A stretch of DNA of 64,000 bases from positions 1,674,001 through 1,738,000 of the forward strand of contig NZ_CP036423.1 in assembly GCF_009910365.1 (NCBI RefSeq), in the 5' to 3' direction. The translations under genes and the position numbers were made by a program. Positions within the stretch are counted from its first letter, which is position 1. Every line of letters starts with the position of its first letter. Under the pieces are notes generated by a model. The model ran no database searches. It was not told the DNA's origin and saw only the letters and a program-made list of their open reading frames with translations. Source of the stretch: Aequoribacter fuscus (GTDB lineage Bacteria > Pseudomonadota > Gammaproteobacteria > Pseudomonadales > Halieaceae). Positions 38,701 through 46,996 of this stretch are shown piece by piece.

Positions 38701-39332
38701 GCATTGAGTTCCGGCTGCAAGACCTTGAAACCGGCGAAGAAATTCAATCGCCCTACACCACTTACCGCAACGAACTCCATCCTGCGATAGACCGTTGGCG
38801 CATACAGGCAGTATTTGCTTGGTTGCAGTCCCTAGCTGAGCAGGAGCGAGAAATACCAAACTGCGTTATCGATATCGCCAGTACTAGCCTCAATGAGCTT
38901 GCCTTTTGCGATGCTTTACTCGACGACATATCGGAGTATGGTGTTGGCACCAATAAACTGTACTTTCGCGTAGACTTGAACAACTCCCTAGCCTCGGTCG
39001 AATCACTGCAAGAATTCACTCAAATACTCTCAGATATCGGTTGCCGAATTATCGGCAGCAACGTAATGAATGCAGACCCCAGATGTCTAACCTCAGCGAC
39101 CTGTGATCTTCTGGAGGTTACCGTCGACGACGCCGGCGACACGAATGAACAGCAGCTACGGCAGCTCGATAGCGCGCGCTTGTTGGGTTGCCCAGTGGTA
39201 TTTTTAAGTCCACAAGGCGCAAGCTCAGTGCCCGAGTTCTTGCGCTCAAGCCTGAGCGGAGAAGAGACCTTGCGGTCCGCCGTCAAACCCCTAAGTCAGA
39301 TCACTCGCGAGCTTGACACACTGAAGCATTGA
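35757..39332 (+). CDS. DUF1631 protein with apparently inactive GGDEF- and EAL-like modules
   Basis: A 1191-aa cytosolic protein without membrane segments. Most of residues 120-800 looks like DUF1631 (long, charged, helical; for example LREVRGAP-like acidic and basic helices and a proline-rich linker near residue 345, SQPNPSRPRPVKP). From about residue 800 the pattern resembles a GGDEF fold (LFAANNIDLVAALYDKVIVE, KIAVIFFGESDVSLRKRL) but has no GGDEF motif. From about 960 it resembles an EAL fold (YRNELHPAIDRW, PNCVIDIASTSLNELAF, LYFRVDLNN) but has no EAL triad. It is therefore probably not catalytic. A link to c-di-GMP signalling is an inference. Confidence 0.75.
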   Translation: MSNTAPDNLEIPCLILSDHRQQRGALKFGKNINELLLAVPALPEPGDIPTPPAQVGETGQLFIPSAADTLCLNVEILATAIDHVSLVVLELNTTDELKLRERVRGAPDSHSDTSRARVLTPEEKRALLEKTNHYVLAQLQELFDNLFTALVADLQTASLNPKLLQAQQEIMFEGMRQVEIVKPRMLEILMRDLQRRLQGNPDLKANTHKKRIDQITQEELDLVDLKEFEESLAVKRLLRLGEDHHRGVFELMMIRYASLKGVKPKPNLLPLSLNLLIPSLKRALNQREIPNELSHRIFDFCGHLLLRKAKTVYANINLVLKQAGLEPDVERRLEAGAPLLPSQPNPSRPRPVKPKIERQPSGAQEHDLELSAVAATLPDNNLVTLQVDKDKAAFIERLMASMGDTEDPNEFSDNLVADMFAQVRSDANLNPTLGAAIESLQTPMQQIAREDPNFLINNQHPMRLAFDQLTQLARADLYPNPKLQTRVVDLIAQVGQNQALDSESAAELAEQTAAIRQQQERQFHRNIERLRQVEQGQVRYRDARLATLRELQDALPSTQTSASLCALVTKGWLELLTLNRLRSKDPASEASRLRANIGLFVTVLQARVTNANIEASQVTAATKLLGSIESEISETLPTRVSHVTHCAALRSEVCGQREIDMVNIFDTGLFKELSASNLRERLQSLPRLNRLVRRALAIPVDTWLSDAAQERRVYLAWHNPDQDQFVFANERGQKTLDTNLLGFARLLHRGQHPIRSIEELPILDRQLLQRLHEFTPRRLESTKYFGATNALSSDSFAKQVVVSSQQAMEQRQSMHLALFAANNIDLVAALYDKVIVEAYDNTLIDALTSHLADEQILGHFATAKIAVIFFGESDVSLRKRLKALTRSLNQLTVATGDEMLPLEVQWKTLQIDTALTGGDEATSTLNTLAAASAESALALSNLGRDGLTDNEHLRANFDHTAIALFAFHLHWTHYHSEVVERRIEFRLQDLETGEEIQSPYTTYRNELHPAIDRWRIQAVFAWLQSLAEQEREIPNCVIDIASTSLNELAFCDALLDDISEYGVGTNKLYFRVDLNNSLASVESLQEFTQILSDIGCRIIGSNVMNADPRCLTSATCDLLEVTVDDAGDTNEQQLRQLDSARLLGCPVVFLSPQGASSVPEFLRSSLSGEETLRSAVKPLSQITRELDTLKH

Positions 39333-39339
39333 GCGCGAT

Positions 39340-39353
39340 TTGACCCAAATCAA
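39340..39353 (+). promoter_or_regulatory. FNR/Anr-type box upstream of hemN
   Basis: TTGAC-CCAA-ATCAA departs at one position from the FNR consensus TTGAT-N4-ATCAA. Its centre is about 41 bases before a start predicted from the GATAAG region at 39374-39379, the class II activator position. Confidence 0.65.
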
Positions 39354-39415
39354 GCGACCGAAGACGACACTGCGATAAGCTACTCGCTTCTTTGTGCAAC
39401 AGAAGCGGGCCTCAC

Positions 39416-40813
39416 ATGTCCCAGAATGCCTCCCATCTTCAGGCTGACATCGAGCGTCTGGCACCGAAATACCAGAGGCCGGGGCCGCGCTACACATCTT
39501 ACCCCACCGCTCCCCACCTGAGTGAGGCCTTCGCGACCAATCAATTTGAGGCACGCTGCGCGCAAGCCGATCAGCGCGATCTGCCCTTATCGCTGTACGT
39601 TCATGTCCCATTTTGTCGCTCTATTTGCTACTACTGCGCCTGCAATAAGGTGGTCACACGAACACCCGGCGCTGGACAAGAGTATTTGAACGCCCTCGAC
39701 AAAGAACTTGCTCGCTATCGAGATTGGGGCTTAAACCAGCGTCTCGTGACTCAGCTACACTGGGGTGGTGGCACCCCAACCTATTTAAGCGATGCCGAGC
39801 TGACCCAATTGATGCACCTCATCGCTCGAAACTACCAATTAACCGACGCACCGGATCGGGAATATTCCATCGAAATTGATCCAAGGACCGTGAGCAAACA
39901 AACAATAGCCCTGCTGCGAGGACTCGGATTCAATCGCTTGAGCTTGGGGATTCAAGATTTCGACCCCCTCGTCCAGAAAGCCATTAACCGTGTGCAGCCT
40001 TACGAAATGGTCGCCGATCTGACCCACAGTATTCGCGAGCACGGATTCAAGTCATTGTCTTTTGACCTCATCTATGGGCTACCTCATCAAAGCGAACAGA
40101 GCTTCAGCAAAACGCTTGCTAAGGTCATTCGACTCGGACCCGACCGGATTGCTTGCTATAACTATGCTCATCTACCCAATCGATTCACCTCCCAACGTGC
40201 TATCGACCGGCTAACACTACCCTCCGCCACTCAGCGACTGCGACTACAGCGACTGATCGATACAACGCTCGCGGATTCAGGGTATGTCCTAATAGGTCTA
40301 GATCATTACGTCAAGACGACAGATGAGTTGTCGGTGGCGCAACGCGAGGGCCGTCTGCTGCGTAACTTTCAGGGTTATTCGCTCAAAAGTGCCGAAGATA
40401 TGATGGGCATCGGGCACTCTGCCATTTCACAGATCGGCGACATGATCGTGCAGAACGCTCGTAACCTCGATGACTATTTAGCGAAGACTGAAGCTAACGA
40501 GTCGCCCATCAGCCGCGGGCTGACACTTACTCAAGATGACCTCTTGCGCCGAGACATCATCATGGATATCTGCTGTAAACTTGAGTTTTCGCTCTCGGAA
40601 ACCTGTCAACGGTACGGTTATCAAGCCCAACGCTATCTAAAAAAAGAAATTGAAGACTTGCAAGAGTTCATCGCGGATGGGTTAATAAACGAAACGGACT
40701 CTGGCTACCGTTTGACAACCCTTGGCCGACATTTTTTACGCAATTTGTGTATGGTATTCGACGCTTGGCTCGAGCGAACGCCTGTTGACATAAAATATTC
40801 GAAGACGGTATGA
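39416..40813 (+). CDS. hemN: Oxygen-independent coproporphyrinogen III oxidase
   Basis: A 465-aa radical SAM enzyme that decarboxylates coproporphyrinogen III for haem synthesis without oxygen. The iron-sulfur motif is CRSICYYCACN (Cys-x3-Cys-x2-Cys), preceded by RYTSYPTAPHL; the C-terminal HemN domain is complete. ATG 39416 (MSQNASHL) is chosen over a TTG 24 bases earlier. An FNR box lies upstream and fnr follows. Confidence 0.95.
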   Translation: MSQNASHLQADIERLAPKYQRPGPRYTSYPTAPHLSEAFATNQFEARCAQADQRDLPLSLYVHVPFCRSICYYCACNKVVTRTPGAGQEYLNALDKELARYRDWGLNQRLVTQLHWGGGTPTYLSDAELTQLMHLIARNYQLTDAPDREYSIEIDPRTVSKQTIALLRGLGFNRLSLGIQDFDPLVQKAINRVQPYEMVADLTHSIREHGFKSLSFDLIYGLPHQSEQSFSKTLAKVIRLGPDRIACYNYAHLPNRFTSQRAIDRLTLPSATQRLRLQRLIDTTLADSGYVLIGLDHYVKTTDELSVAQREGRLLRNFQGYSLKSAEDMMGIGHSAISQIGDMIVQNARNLDDYLAKTEANESPISRGLTLTQDDLLRRDIIMDICCKLEFSLSETCQRYGYQAQRYLKKEIEDLQEFIADGLINETDSGYRLTTLGRHFLRNLCMVFDAWLERTPVDIKYSKTV

Positions 40814-40823
40814 CAAATTGTCA
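40811..40823. repeat. Palindrome overlapping the hemN stop codon
   Basis: TGACAA-A-TTGTCA, perfect six-base arms around one base, includes the hemN TGA. Possible regulator site ahead of fnr; it does not match the FNR consensus. Confidence 0.35.
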
Positions 40824-40845
40824 CAGGGGCAGACCAGAGAATCAA

Positions 40846-40863
40846 TATTAGATTAAACTAATA
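40846..40863. repeat. Inverted repeat upstream of fnr
   Basis: TATTAG-ATTAAA-CTAATA, perfect six-base arms, 48 bases before the fnr ATG and next to a TACACT -10-like element (40862-40867). Possible operator. Confidence 0.35.
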
Positions 40864-40910
40864 CACTATTGTAGGGACAATGAACGACACCATTGGGGGG
40901 TGCGGTTCTT

Positions 40911-41675
40911 ATGGATACAAAAATACACTTGGCGAGTGACGCACCTTGCCACCACGACTTCAAGACCAATTGCAGCAATTGCAGACTCAATACACTTTGT
41001 CTGCCACTGTCTTTAGAAAGCAAAGATATTGATGCCCTAGATGCCATCGTCCAGCGCAGTAAGCCTATCCATAAAAACGAGTACTTATTCCACGAGGGCG
41101 ACGTCTTCAATTCCATCTACGCGGTCCGCTCGGGCAGTATCAAAGCCTTTGCGACGACCGATGATGGCCGCGAGCAGGTTACCGGATTCTACTTTCCGGG
41201 CGAGCTCTTGGGCATGGATGGTATTAGTCGCAATATCCACGCCTCTACCGCGAAAGCCTTGGAAACCTCCGCCGTCTGTGAAATCCCCTTTGATTCGCTT
41301 GGCGAATTGAGCGCTAAAATTCCCAATCTTCAACGCCACTTTTTCCAGTTGATGAGCCGTGAAATTACCGAGGACCAGCAGCTCATCACCCTTCTCAGCA
41401 AAAATTCAGCAGACGAGCGTATTGCCGCACTGCTGCTGAGCATCTCGTCACGCAACGCCCGTCGACAACTCAGCGCAAATCGATTTCGCCTGCCCATGTC
41501 CCGGGTCGACATCGGAAATTATCTAGGGCTCACCATTGAAACCGTGAGCCGAGTCATCGGTCGGTTGCAAAAAAAGTCGATACTCCAGGTCGATAATAAA
41601 GAAGTCGCCATTCTAGATTTCGATGCATTAACCGAAATCGCCCACACAAAAGTTAGCCACCAAGAAGCGTCCTAA
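40911..41675 (+). CDS. fnr: FNR/Anr-family oxygen-sensing transcriptional regulator
   Basis: A 254-aa CRP/FNR-family regulator. The N-terminal CSNCRLNTLC provides three cysteines, and VCEIPF the fourth, for an oxygen-labile [4Fe-4S] cluster. A cyclic-nucleotide-binding fold is followed by the DNA recognition helix IGNYLGLTIETVSRVIGRLQ, nearly the same as E. coli FNR and including the E-xx-SR contacts for TTGAT boxes. ATG 40911 follows a GGGGGG; a TTG at 40893 is less likely. Its likely targets lie on both sides: hemN, the cco operon and ompW. Confidence 0.95.
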   Translation: MDTKIHLASDAPCHHDFKTNCSNCRLNTLCLPLSLESKDIDALDAIVQRSKPIHKNEYLFHEGDVFNSIYAVRSGSIKAFATTDDGREQVTGFYFPGELLGMDGISRNIHASTAKALETSAVCEIPFDSLGELSAKIPNLQRHFFQLMSREITEDQQLITLLSKNSADERIAALLLSISSRNARRQLSANRFRLPMSRVDIGNYLGLTIETVSRVIGRLQKKSILQVDNKEVAILDFDALTEIAHTKVSHQEAS

Positions 41676-41697
41676 TCGCGGCACTGCTAAGCGCAAC

Positions 41698-41738
41698 TTG
41701 ACTCAAGTCAAAGTAATGATTTGGGGACGCGATAAAAT
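41698..41738 (+). promoter_or_regulatory. FNR-dependent class II promoter of the Yip1-ccoNOQP operon
   Basis: FNR box TTGAC-TCAA-GTCAA at 41698-41711 is a perfect palindrome of the TTGAC half-site. A -10 element TAAAAT lies at 41733-41738, which puts the box centre about 41 bases before the predicted start. There is no good -35, as expected for activator-dependent promoters. Confidence 0.75.
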
Positions 41739-41781
41739 ATCCAATGCGTGTTGGGGCGCAAACTCATAAAGGAGAACACAC

Positions 41782-42393
41782 ATGATTCAACATGGCTTAG
41801 CCCTGCTGGTACAACCGCACACGGCCTGGCGCCGCGTCGCCCAGCTTCAGGGATCAAGTTTTAATTCCCTGGCTCTTTTCCCTGTTGTTATGGCGATATT
41901 GCCCGCTGTTGCGTGGTATTACGGTACTAGCCGCGTGGGCTGGACAGTGGGATCATCTGGCGACGCCATTCGACTGACCGAGGGCAGTGCCACCGAGATT
42001 GCGTTCCTGTTCTACCTCGTAATGATTGGCTCAGTTGCCATCATCGGCTACTTCATTCACTGGATGTCCTCGACGTATGGCGCAAATTCCACCCTCACAC
42101 GTGGCATTGTGATTGCAGGACTTACCTGCTCACCGCTCTTCGTTGCCGGGTTAGTCGGCTTCCATCCTCTGTTGTGGTTAGACCTGCTCATCGGCGTTGT
42201 CGCACTCTCGTGGTCAACGTATTTACTGTATCTCGGTATTCCCATCGTCATGAATATTCCAGAGGAGCGTGGCTTTTTGTTCTCTAGTGCCATCATCGCC
42301 ATTGCACTGGTTATTTTTGTTGGCATTTTAGTGGTCACCATCCTCGCGTGGGAGTACGGCTTTGCTCCAGAATTTACCGATCATTCCGCTTAA
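41782..42393 (+). CDS. Yip1-like integral membrane protein
   Basis: A 203-aa protein with five predicted membrane segments and the Yip1 pattern: an N-terminal amphipathic stretch with PHTAWRRV, then hydrophobic helices and a GLTCSPLFVAGLVG segment. Its function is unknown. AAGGAGAACAC lies before the ATG. It is placed between the FNR-type promoter and ccoN (27 bases), so it should be co-transcribed with the cbb3 oxidase; a role in oxidase assembly, proton or copper handling is a guess. Confidence 0.8.
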   Translation: MIQHGLALLVQPHTAWRRVAQLQGSSFNSLALFPVVMAILPAVAWYYGTSRVGWTVGSSGDAIRLTEGSATEIAFLFYLVMIGSVAIIGYFIHWMSSTYGANSTLTRGIVIAGLTCSPLFVAGLVGFHPLLWLDLLIGVVALSWSTYLLYLGIPIVMNIPEERGFLFSSAIIAIALVIFVGILVVTILAWEYGFAPEFTDHSA

Positions 42394-42420
42394 CAGTGCC
42401 CAAGACTACGGAAGAAAATC

Positions 42421-43857
42421 ATGAATGAATTAAACGAACAACTTGAGCACCCCGTCTACAACTATAAAGTTGTGCGGCAGTTTGCCGTAATGACAATTGT
42501 GTGGGGTATTGTCGGCATGCTCGTCGGCGTGATTATCGCAGCGCAGCTCGTCTGGCCAGACCTTAGCTTCGAACAGCCGTGGTTTAGTTTTGGACGCCTG
42601 CGTCCCTTACACACCAACGCTGTGATCTTTGCGTTTGGCGGTTGCGCACTCTTCGCCACGTCGTATTACGTGGTACAACGGACAACACAAGCACGCTTAA
42701 TCTCCGATGGGCTGGCCGCATTTACCTTTTGGGGTTGGCAGCTCGTTATTTTGCTCGCGGCAATCAGCTTGCCTTTAGGCTACACCTCTTCGAAAGAATA
42801 TGCCGAGCTCATCTGGCCGATTGATGTGCTGATCACCATTGTTTGGGTGGCTTATGCGGTCGTATTTTTTGGAACCATTGCCAAGCGCAAAGTCAGCCAT
42901 ATTTACGTAGCCAACTGGTTCTTCGGCGCCTTTATCATTACCGTCGCCGTGCTTCATGTGGTCAACAGTGCGGCTCTACCGGTGAATTTTTTCACGGCTT
43001 ACAGTCTGTACGCGGGCACCGCTGATGCGATGGTGCAGTGGTGGTACGGTCACAACGCCGTGGGTTTCTTCTTGACCGCCGGATTTTTGGGCATGATGTA
43101 CTACTTCGTGCCCAAACAAGCGGAACGCCCTGTTTACTCGTATCGCTTGAGCATTGTGCATTTTTGGGCTTTGGTTGCGGTGTACATTTGGGCCGGCCCT
43201 CACCACCTGCATTACACAGCCCTGCCCGATTGGGCCCAAAGCTTGGGAATGGTCATGTCGCTTATTCTTCTGGCACCGAGCTGGGGCGGAATGATTAATG
43301 GCATCATGACCTTATCGGGTGCCTGGCATAAATTGCGTTCGGATCCTATCTTGCGTTTTTTAGTGGTCAGTCTTTCGTTTTACGGCATGTCGACCTTCGA
43401 GGGTCCGATGATGTCGATCAAAACGGTGAATTCACTGAGCCACTATACCGACTGGACGATTGGACATGTGCACTCTGGCGCACTGGGTTGGGTAGCGATG
43501 ATCTCCATCGGCTCGATGTATCACCTGATCCCCGTGCTCTTTGGCAAAAGCAAAATGTACAGCATCGACCTGATCAACACGCATTTCTGGATGTCGACGA
43601 TTGGCACCGTGCTCTACATCGCATCCATGTGGGTCAACGGTATATTGCAGGGCTTGATGTGGCGCGCTTACAACCAAGACGGCACGCTAACCTACACCTT
43701 CGTTGAATCGCTTGTCGCAAGCTACCCCGGCTATATGGTTCGACTTGCCGGCGGATTTATCTTTTTCGCAGGCATGGTACTCATGGCCTACAACGTCTAC
43801 ATGACCATTCGCAATGACGAGGTTACGGTAGCTGACACACAAGCAGCGACGGCTTAA
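42421..43857 (+). CDS. ccoN: Cytochrome cbb3 oxidase subunit I
   Basis: The 478-aa catalytic subunit with about 12 membrane helices that holds haem b, haem b3 and CuB. Metal-ligand histidines are seen in [31 protein letters not shown] and [14 protein letters not shown]. This oxidase has high oxygen affinity and serves microaerobic respiration. It is preceded by the Yip1 gene and followed by ccoO after 10 bases. Confidence 0.97.
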   Translation: MNELNEQLEHPVYNYKVVRQFAVMTIVWGIVGMLVGVIIAAQLVWPDLSFEQPWFSFGRLRPLHTNAVIFAFGGCALFATSYYVVQRTTQARLISDGLAAFTFWGWQLVILLAAISLPLGYTSSKEYAELIWPIDVLITIVWVAYAVVFFGTIAKRKVSHIYVANWFFGAFIITVAVLHVVNSAALPVNFFTAYSLYAGTADAMVQWWYGHNAVGFFLTAGFLGMMYYFVPKQAERPVYSYRLSIVHFWALVAVYIWAGPHHLHYTALPDWAQSLGMVMSLILLAPSWGGMINGIMTLSGAWHKLRSDPILRFLVVSLSFYGMSTFEGPMMSIKTVNSLSHYTDWTIGHVHSGALGWVAMISIGSMYHLIPVLFGKSKMYSIDLINTHFWMSTIGTVLYIASMWVNGILQGLMWRAYNQDGTLTYTFVESLVASYPGYMVRLAGGFIFFAGMVLMAYNVYMTIRNDEVTVADTQAATA

Positions 43858-43867
43858 GGAGATCATC

Positions 43868-44476
43868 ATGAAGCATGAAGTCATTGAAAAAAATGTGAGC
43901 CTGATGATCATCTTGACCATCGTGGCGATCAGTTTTGGCACGCTAGTTGAACTAGTGCCTCTGATTTTCTCGAAGCAAGTCTCTGAACCCGTTGACGGTC
44001 TGAAGCCCTTAACCGCCCTGCAGCTCGAGGGACGCGACATCTATATCCGTGAGGGCTGCAATACCTGCCACTCTCAGATGATTCGCGCTCTACGCGCAGA
44101 AAGTGAGCGCTATGGGCACTACTCAGTAGCCGGTGAATTTGTGTACGACCGCCCATTCTTGTGGGGCTCCAAAAGAACGGGGCCCGACCTGGCTCGCGTT
44201 GGCGGACGTTACAGTGACGATTGGCACAGAGCCCACTTGATGAACCCGCGTGACGTCGTGCCTGAAAGCAACATGCCGGCCTTCCCATGGCTGTTTGAGA
44301 ACACGATCGATAGCAGCGTAACACCGAAGAAGCTGGCGACATTACAAGCACTTGGCGTGCCGTATACACAAGCGGATATCGATGGCGCTGCAGCCTCAGT
44401 TGAGGGCAAGAAAGAAATCGATGCGGTCGTTGCCTACCTACAAAACTTAGGCACTGTGCTCTCGGAGAAACGCTGA
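43868..44476 (+). CDS. ccoO: Cytochrome cbb3 oxidase subunit II (monohaem cytochrome c)
   Basis: A 202-aa membrane-anchored cytochrome c. One N-terminal helix is followed by the haem motif CNTCH (in [11 protein letters not shown]) and an axial methionine candidate in [11 protein letters not shown]. Its TGA overlaps the ccoQ ATG by one base. Confidence 0.96.
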   Translation: MKHEVIEKNVSLMIILTIVAISFGTLVELVPLIFSKQVSEPVDGLKPLTALQLEGRDIYIREGCNTCHSQMIRALRAESERYGHYSVAGEFVYDRPFLWGSKRTGPDLARVGGRYSDDWHRAHLMNPRDVVPESNMPAFPWLFENTIDSSVTPKKLATLQALGVPYTQADIDGAAASVEGKKEIDAVVAYLQNLGTVLSEKR

Positions 44477-44652
44477 TGGACATTAATGATCTGCGCGGTC
44501 TTAGCACGGTGTTGATGCTGTGCTCGTTCCTAGGGTTATGTGTCTGGGCTTACAGTAGCGCCCGGAAAAAAGAATTTGAAGAGGCGGCCTCGTTACCGTT
44601 CGCAGACGAACACACCGCCACGACTAAGTCACAGGAGACCCACAATGACTAG
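44476..44652 (+). CDS. ccoQ: Cytochrome cbb3 oxidase small subunit CcoQ
   Basis: A 58-aa single-helix protein ([15 protein letters not shown] then hydrophobic residues to AYSSARKKEFEEA). It is too short for many gene callers but sits exactly in the ccoO-ccoP slot, with its start in the ccoO stop and its end 8 bases into ccoP. CcoQ stabilises the oxidase complex. ARKKEFEEAA after the helix is typical of the family. Confidence 0.92.
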   Translation: MDINDLRGLSTVLMLCSFLGLCVWAYSSARKKEFEEAASLPFADEHTATTKSQETHND

Positions 44653-45532
44653 TTTTTGGAGCAACTGGATCATCATTCTGACGACCATCACAATCGTCGG
44701 TATCACTTGGCTACTGTTCGGAAACCGCAAGAAGGACAACGCCGAAAATCAGACGACGGGTCACGTGTATGATGGCATCGAAGAATATGACAATCCACTT
44801 CCTGCGTGGTGGTTCTTTATGTTCACTGTGACCATTATTTGGGGCCTAGGCTACTTGGTCGCCTACCCAGGCATGGGCAAATGGGAAGGCTTACTCGGCT
44901 GGACGCAGCAAGGCCAGCACGACGCTGAAGTCGCTAAAGCCGAGGAAAGATATCGAGCTATGCGCGACCGTTACCTCGCCTTACCTATCGAAGAAATTGC
45001 GTTTGATCCCGCCGTCAAAAAAATGGGACAACGTCTGTTTGGTAACCATTGCGCCCAATGCCACGGAGCAGATGCGCGCGGAGCCTATGGCTTTCCCAAT
45101 TTGACCGATAATGATTGGCTGTGGGGCGGTTCACCTGAGGCCATTAAGCATACCCTCAATTATGGGCGACAGGCGGCCATGCCTGCTTGGGGGCCTGTGC
45201 TTGGTGACCAGGGAATCAAAGAAATGACAGCCTATTTGTTGAGGCTGAATAATCGCTCCGCAGACCCCGCGCTCGCTGAAGCGGGTAAACAGAAATTCGG
45301 CATGTTGTGTGCGGCCTGCCACCAAGCCGACGGCACGGGCAATCAGCTTGTCGGAGCACCTAACCTGACCAACGGCATTTGGCTCTATGGCGGCAGCGAA
45401 GCTGACATCGCGCACACTCTGCGCGTCGGCCGCAATGGCATGATGCCCCTCCAAAGTAGCCTACTGTCAGAGGATAAAATCCATATTCTTACCGCCTATG
45501 TGTACGGGTTGTCTAACACTCAGGGGAACTAA
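44645..45532 (+). CDS. ccoP: Cytochrome cbb3 oxidase subunit III (dihaem cytochrome c)
   Basis: A 295-aa membrane-anchored cytochrome c with two haem motifs, CAQCH (in GNHCAQCHGADARG) and CAACH (in GMLCAACHQADG), which accepts electrons from the bc1 complex via soluble cytochromes. Two N-terminal hydrophobic segments include the conserved ELPAWW-like NPLPAWWFFMFTVTIIWG. ATG 44645 (MTSFWSNW) overlaps ccoQ. Its TAA stop forms the loop of a strong hairpin. Confidence 0.96.
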   Translation: MTSFWSNWIIILTTITIVGITWLLFGNRKKDNAENQTTGHVYDGIEEYDNPLPAWWFFMFTVTIIWGLGYLVAYPGMGKWEGLLGWTQQGQHDAEVAKAEERYRAMRDRYLALPIEEIAFDPAVKKMGQRLFGNHCAQCHGADARGAYGFPNLTDNDWLWGGSPEAIKHTLNYGRQAAMPAWGPVLGDQGIKEMTAYLLRLNNRSADPALAEAGKQKFGMLCAACHQADGTGNQLVGAPNLTNGIWLYGGSEADIAHTLRVGRNGMMPLQSSLLSEDKIHILTAYVYGLSNTQGN

Positions 45533-45585
45533 GTTCCCCTGAGGTCACGGGAGCCTTCACATCTAACATGAGGTAGCTGTTAGAC
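45511..45585 (+). other. Stem-loops spanning the ccoP stop and the ccoG leader
   Basis: TCAGGGGAAC and GTTCCCCTGA (45520-45529, 45533-45542) pair perfectly around the TAA stop of ccoP. An outer pair GTCTAAC/GTTAGAC (45511-45517, 45579-45585) would enclose the whole gap. It competes with a smaller stem CTAACA/TGTTAG (45563-45568, 45578-45583), whose loop carries the GAGG likely used for ccoG. No T-run follows, so this looks like an RNA processing, stabilising or translational element more than a terminator. Confidence 0.5.
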
Positions 45586-45586
45586 A

Positions 45587-46996
45587 ATGAATGATGATCA
45601 ACGTATTGATTTAACCGAAGCCATTCCTGCCGAGGTCGCTGAAGTCGACCTTTACCAAAAACGCGAAAAAATTTACACACGAAAAATTGAAGGTTTCTTT
45701 CAACGCTTACGTCTCTACACAGGCTGGCCCCTGTTGATCGGTTATTTTGGGCTACCCTGGCTTGAATGGGGCGGACGCCAAGCGATATTGTTCGACTTAC
45801 CGGCCCGCAAGTTCCATATCTTAGGCATGACTTTTTGGCCGCAGGACTTTTCCTTGCTTGCATTTTTGCTCATTATCGCCGCCTACGCTCTGTTCGCTGT
45901 GACGGTGGTCGCCGGTCGGGTTTGGTGCGGCTACACCTGCCCGCAAACCGTTTGGACTGCCATTTTCATGTATCTAGAGCAGCGTTTTGAAGGTAGCCGG
46001 AACCAACGCATCAAACTTGATAAAGCGCCGTGGAGTATCGAGAAAGTCTGGCGCAAAGGCATGAAGCATAGCTCGTGGATGGTCGTCGCTTTCATGACGG
46101 GTATGACCTTCGTAGGCTACTTCTATCCCATAAAACAACTGGTACCCGAGCTGGCAACCTTCAGCACCGGTTTCTGGCAAGCCGCCTGGACTGTGTTTTT
46201 TACGCTGGCGACCTATATCAATGCGGGCTGGATGCGAGAACAAGTCTGCAAATACATGTGCCCCTACGCACGTTTCCAATCCGTCATGTTCGACAAAGAT
46301 ACTCTCATCGTCTCTTACAATCACGCGCGAGGGGAACCGAGAGGCTCTCGTAAACACGACGCCGACCCTAAAGAGCTGGGCTTAGGAGAATGCATCGATT
46401 GCCAACTTTGTGTGCAGGTCTGCCCCACTGGGATTGATATTCGCGAGGGTCTGCAATACGAATGCATTGGTTGCGCCCTATGTATTGATGCCTGCAATTC
46501 GATAATGGATAAAATGCAATATCCACGCGACCTGATCTCCTACACCAGCGAGCACGAATTGGCGGGTGGCAAAATGCACTGGTTCCGCCCTCGTATCCTC
46601 GGCTATGCGGCGATGCTCTGCATCATGATGAGTGTGTTTGCCTACAATCTCATCAACCGTGTACCGCTGGAACTCACGGTTATGCGTGATCGCGGCGACT
46701 TGTACGTACAGACCAATGACGGTCGCATCGAGAACATCTACACCCTACACATTGTCAATATGACCGATCAACAGCACCGCTACTTGCTGTCGGTGGAGGG
46801 TCTTGACGACGTTCTCATTATGGGTAATCGTGAGCCTTTGGTGCCAGCCGGTGAAGACCTGACCGTATCGCTCCGTTTAAATGCGCCGTCTGGCGCTAGT
46901 GCTACAGCATCGAGCCCTATTCACTTTAACTTAACAGCAGAGGATAATCCCCAGCTGTCGGTTCGAATAGAGTCGCGATTTATGAGACCCCTATGA
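45587..46996 (+). CDS. ccoG: Cytochrome cbb3 oxidase accessory protein CcoG (RdxA/FixG)
   Basis: A 469-aa inner membrane iron-sulfur protein implicated in reducing Cu(II) for oxidase assembly. Two 4Fe-4S motifs are present, CIDCQLCVQVCP and CIGCALCIDAC, along with upstream cysteines in WCGYTCPQ and CKYMCPYARFQ; about five membrane helices precede a C-terminal periplasmic immunoglobulin-like domain. The end overlaps ccoH as ATGA. Confidence 0.95.
   Translation: MNDDQRIDLTEAIPAEVAEVDLYQKREKIYTRKIEGFFQRLRLYTGWPLLIGYFGLPWLEWGGRQAILFDLPARKFHILGMTFWPQDFSLLAFLLIIAAYALFAVTVVAGRVWCGYTCPQTVWTAIFMYLEQRFEGSRNQRIKLDKAPWSIEKVWRKGMKHSSWMVVAFMTGMTFVGYFYPIKQLVPELATFSTGFWQAAWTVFFTLATYINAGWMREQVCKYMCPYARFQSVMFDKDTLIVSYNHARGEPRGSRKHDADPKELGLGECIDCQLCVQVCPTGIDIREGLQYECIGCALCIDACNSIMDKMQYPRDLISYTSEHELAGGKMHWFRPRILGYAAMLCIMMSVFAYNLINRVPLELTVMRDRGDLYVQTNDGRIENIYTLHIVNMTDQQHRYLLSVEGLDDVLIMGNREPLVPAGEDLTVSLRLNAPSGASATASSPIHFNLTAEDNPQLSVRIESRFMRPL

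Noticed and set aside
43929-44507. A 192-codon minus-strand reading opposite ccoO
   Set aside because: It lies antisense to the clear ccoO gene, has no ribosome binding site and its protein has a random composition rich in Arg, Ser and Cys.
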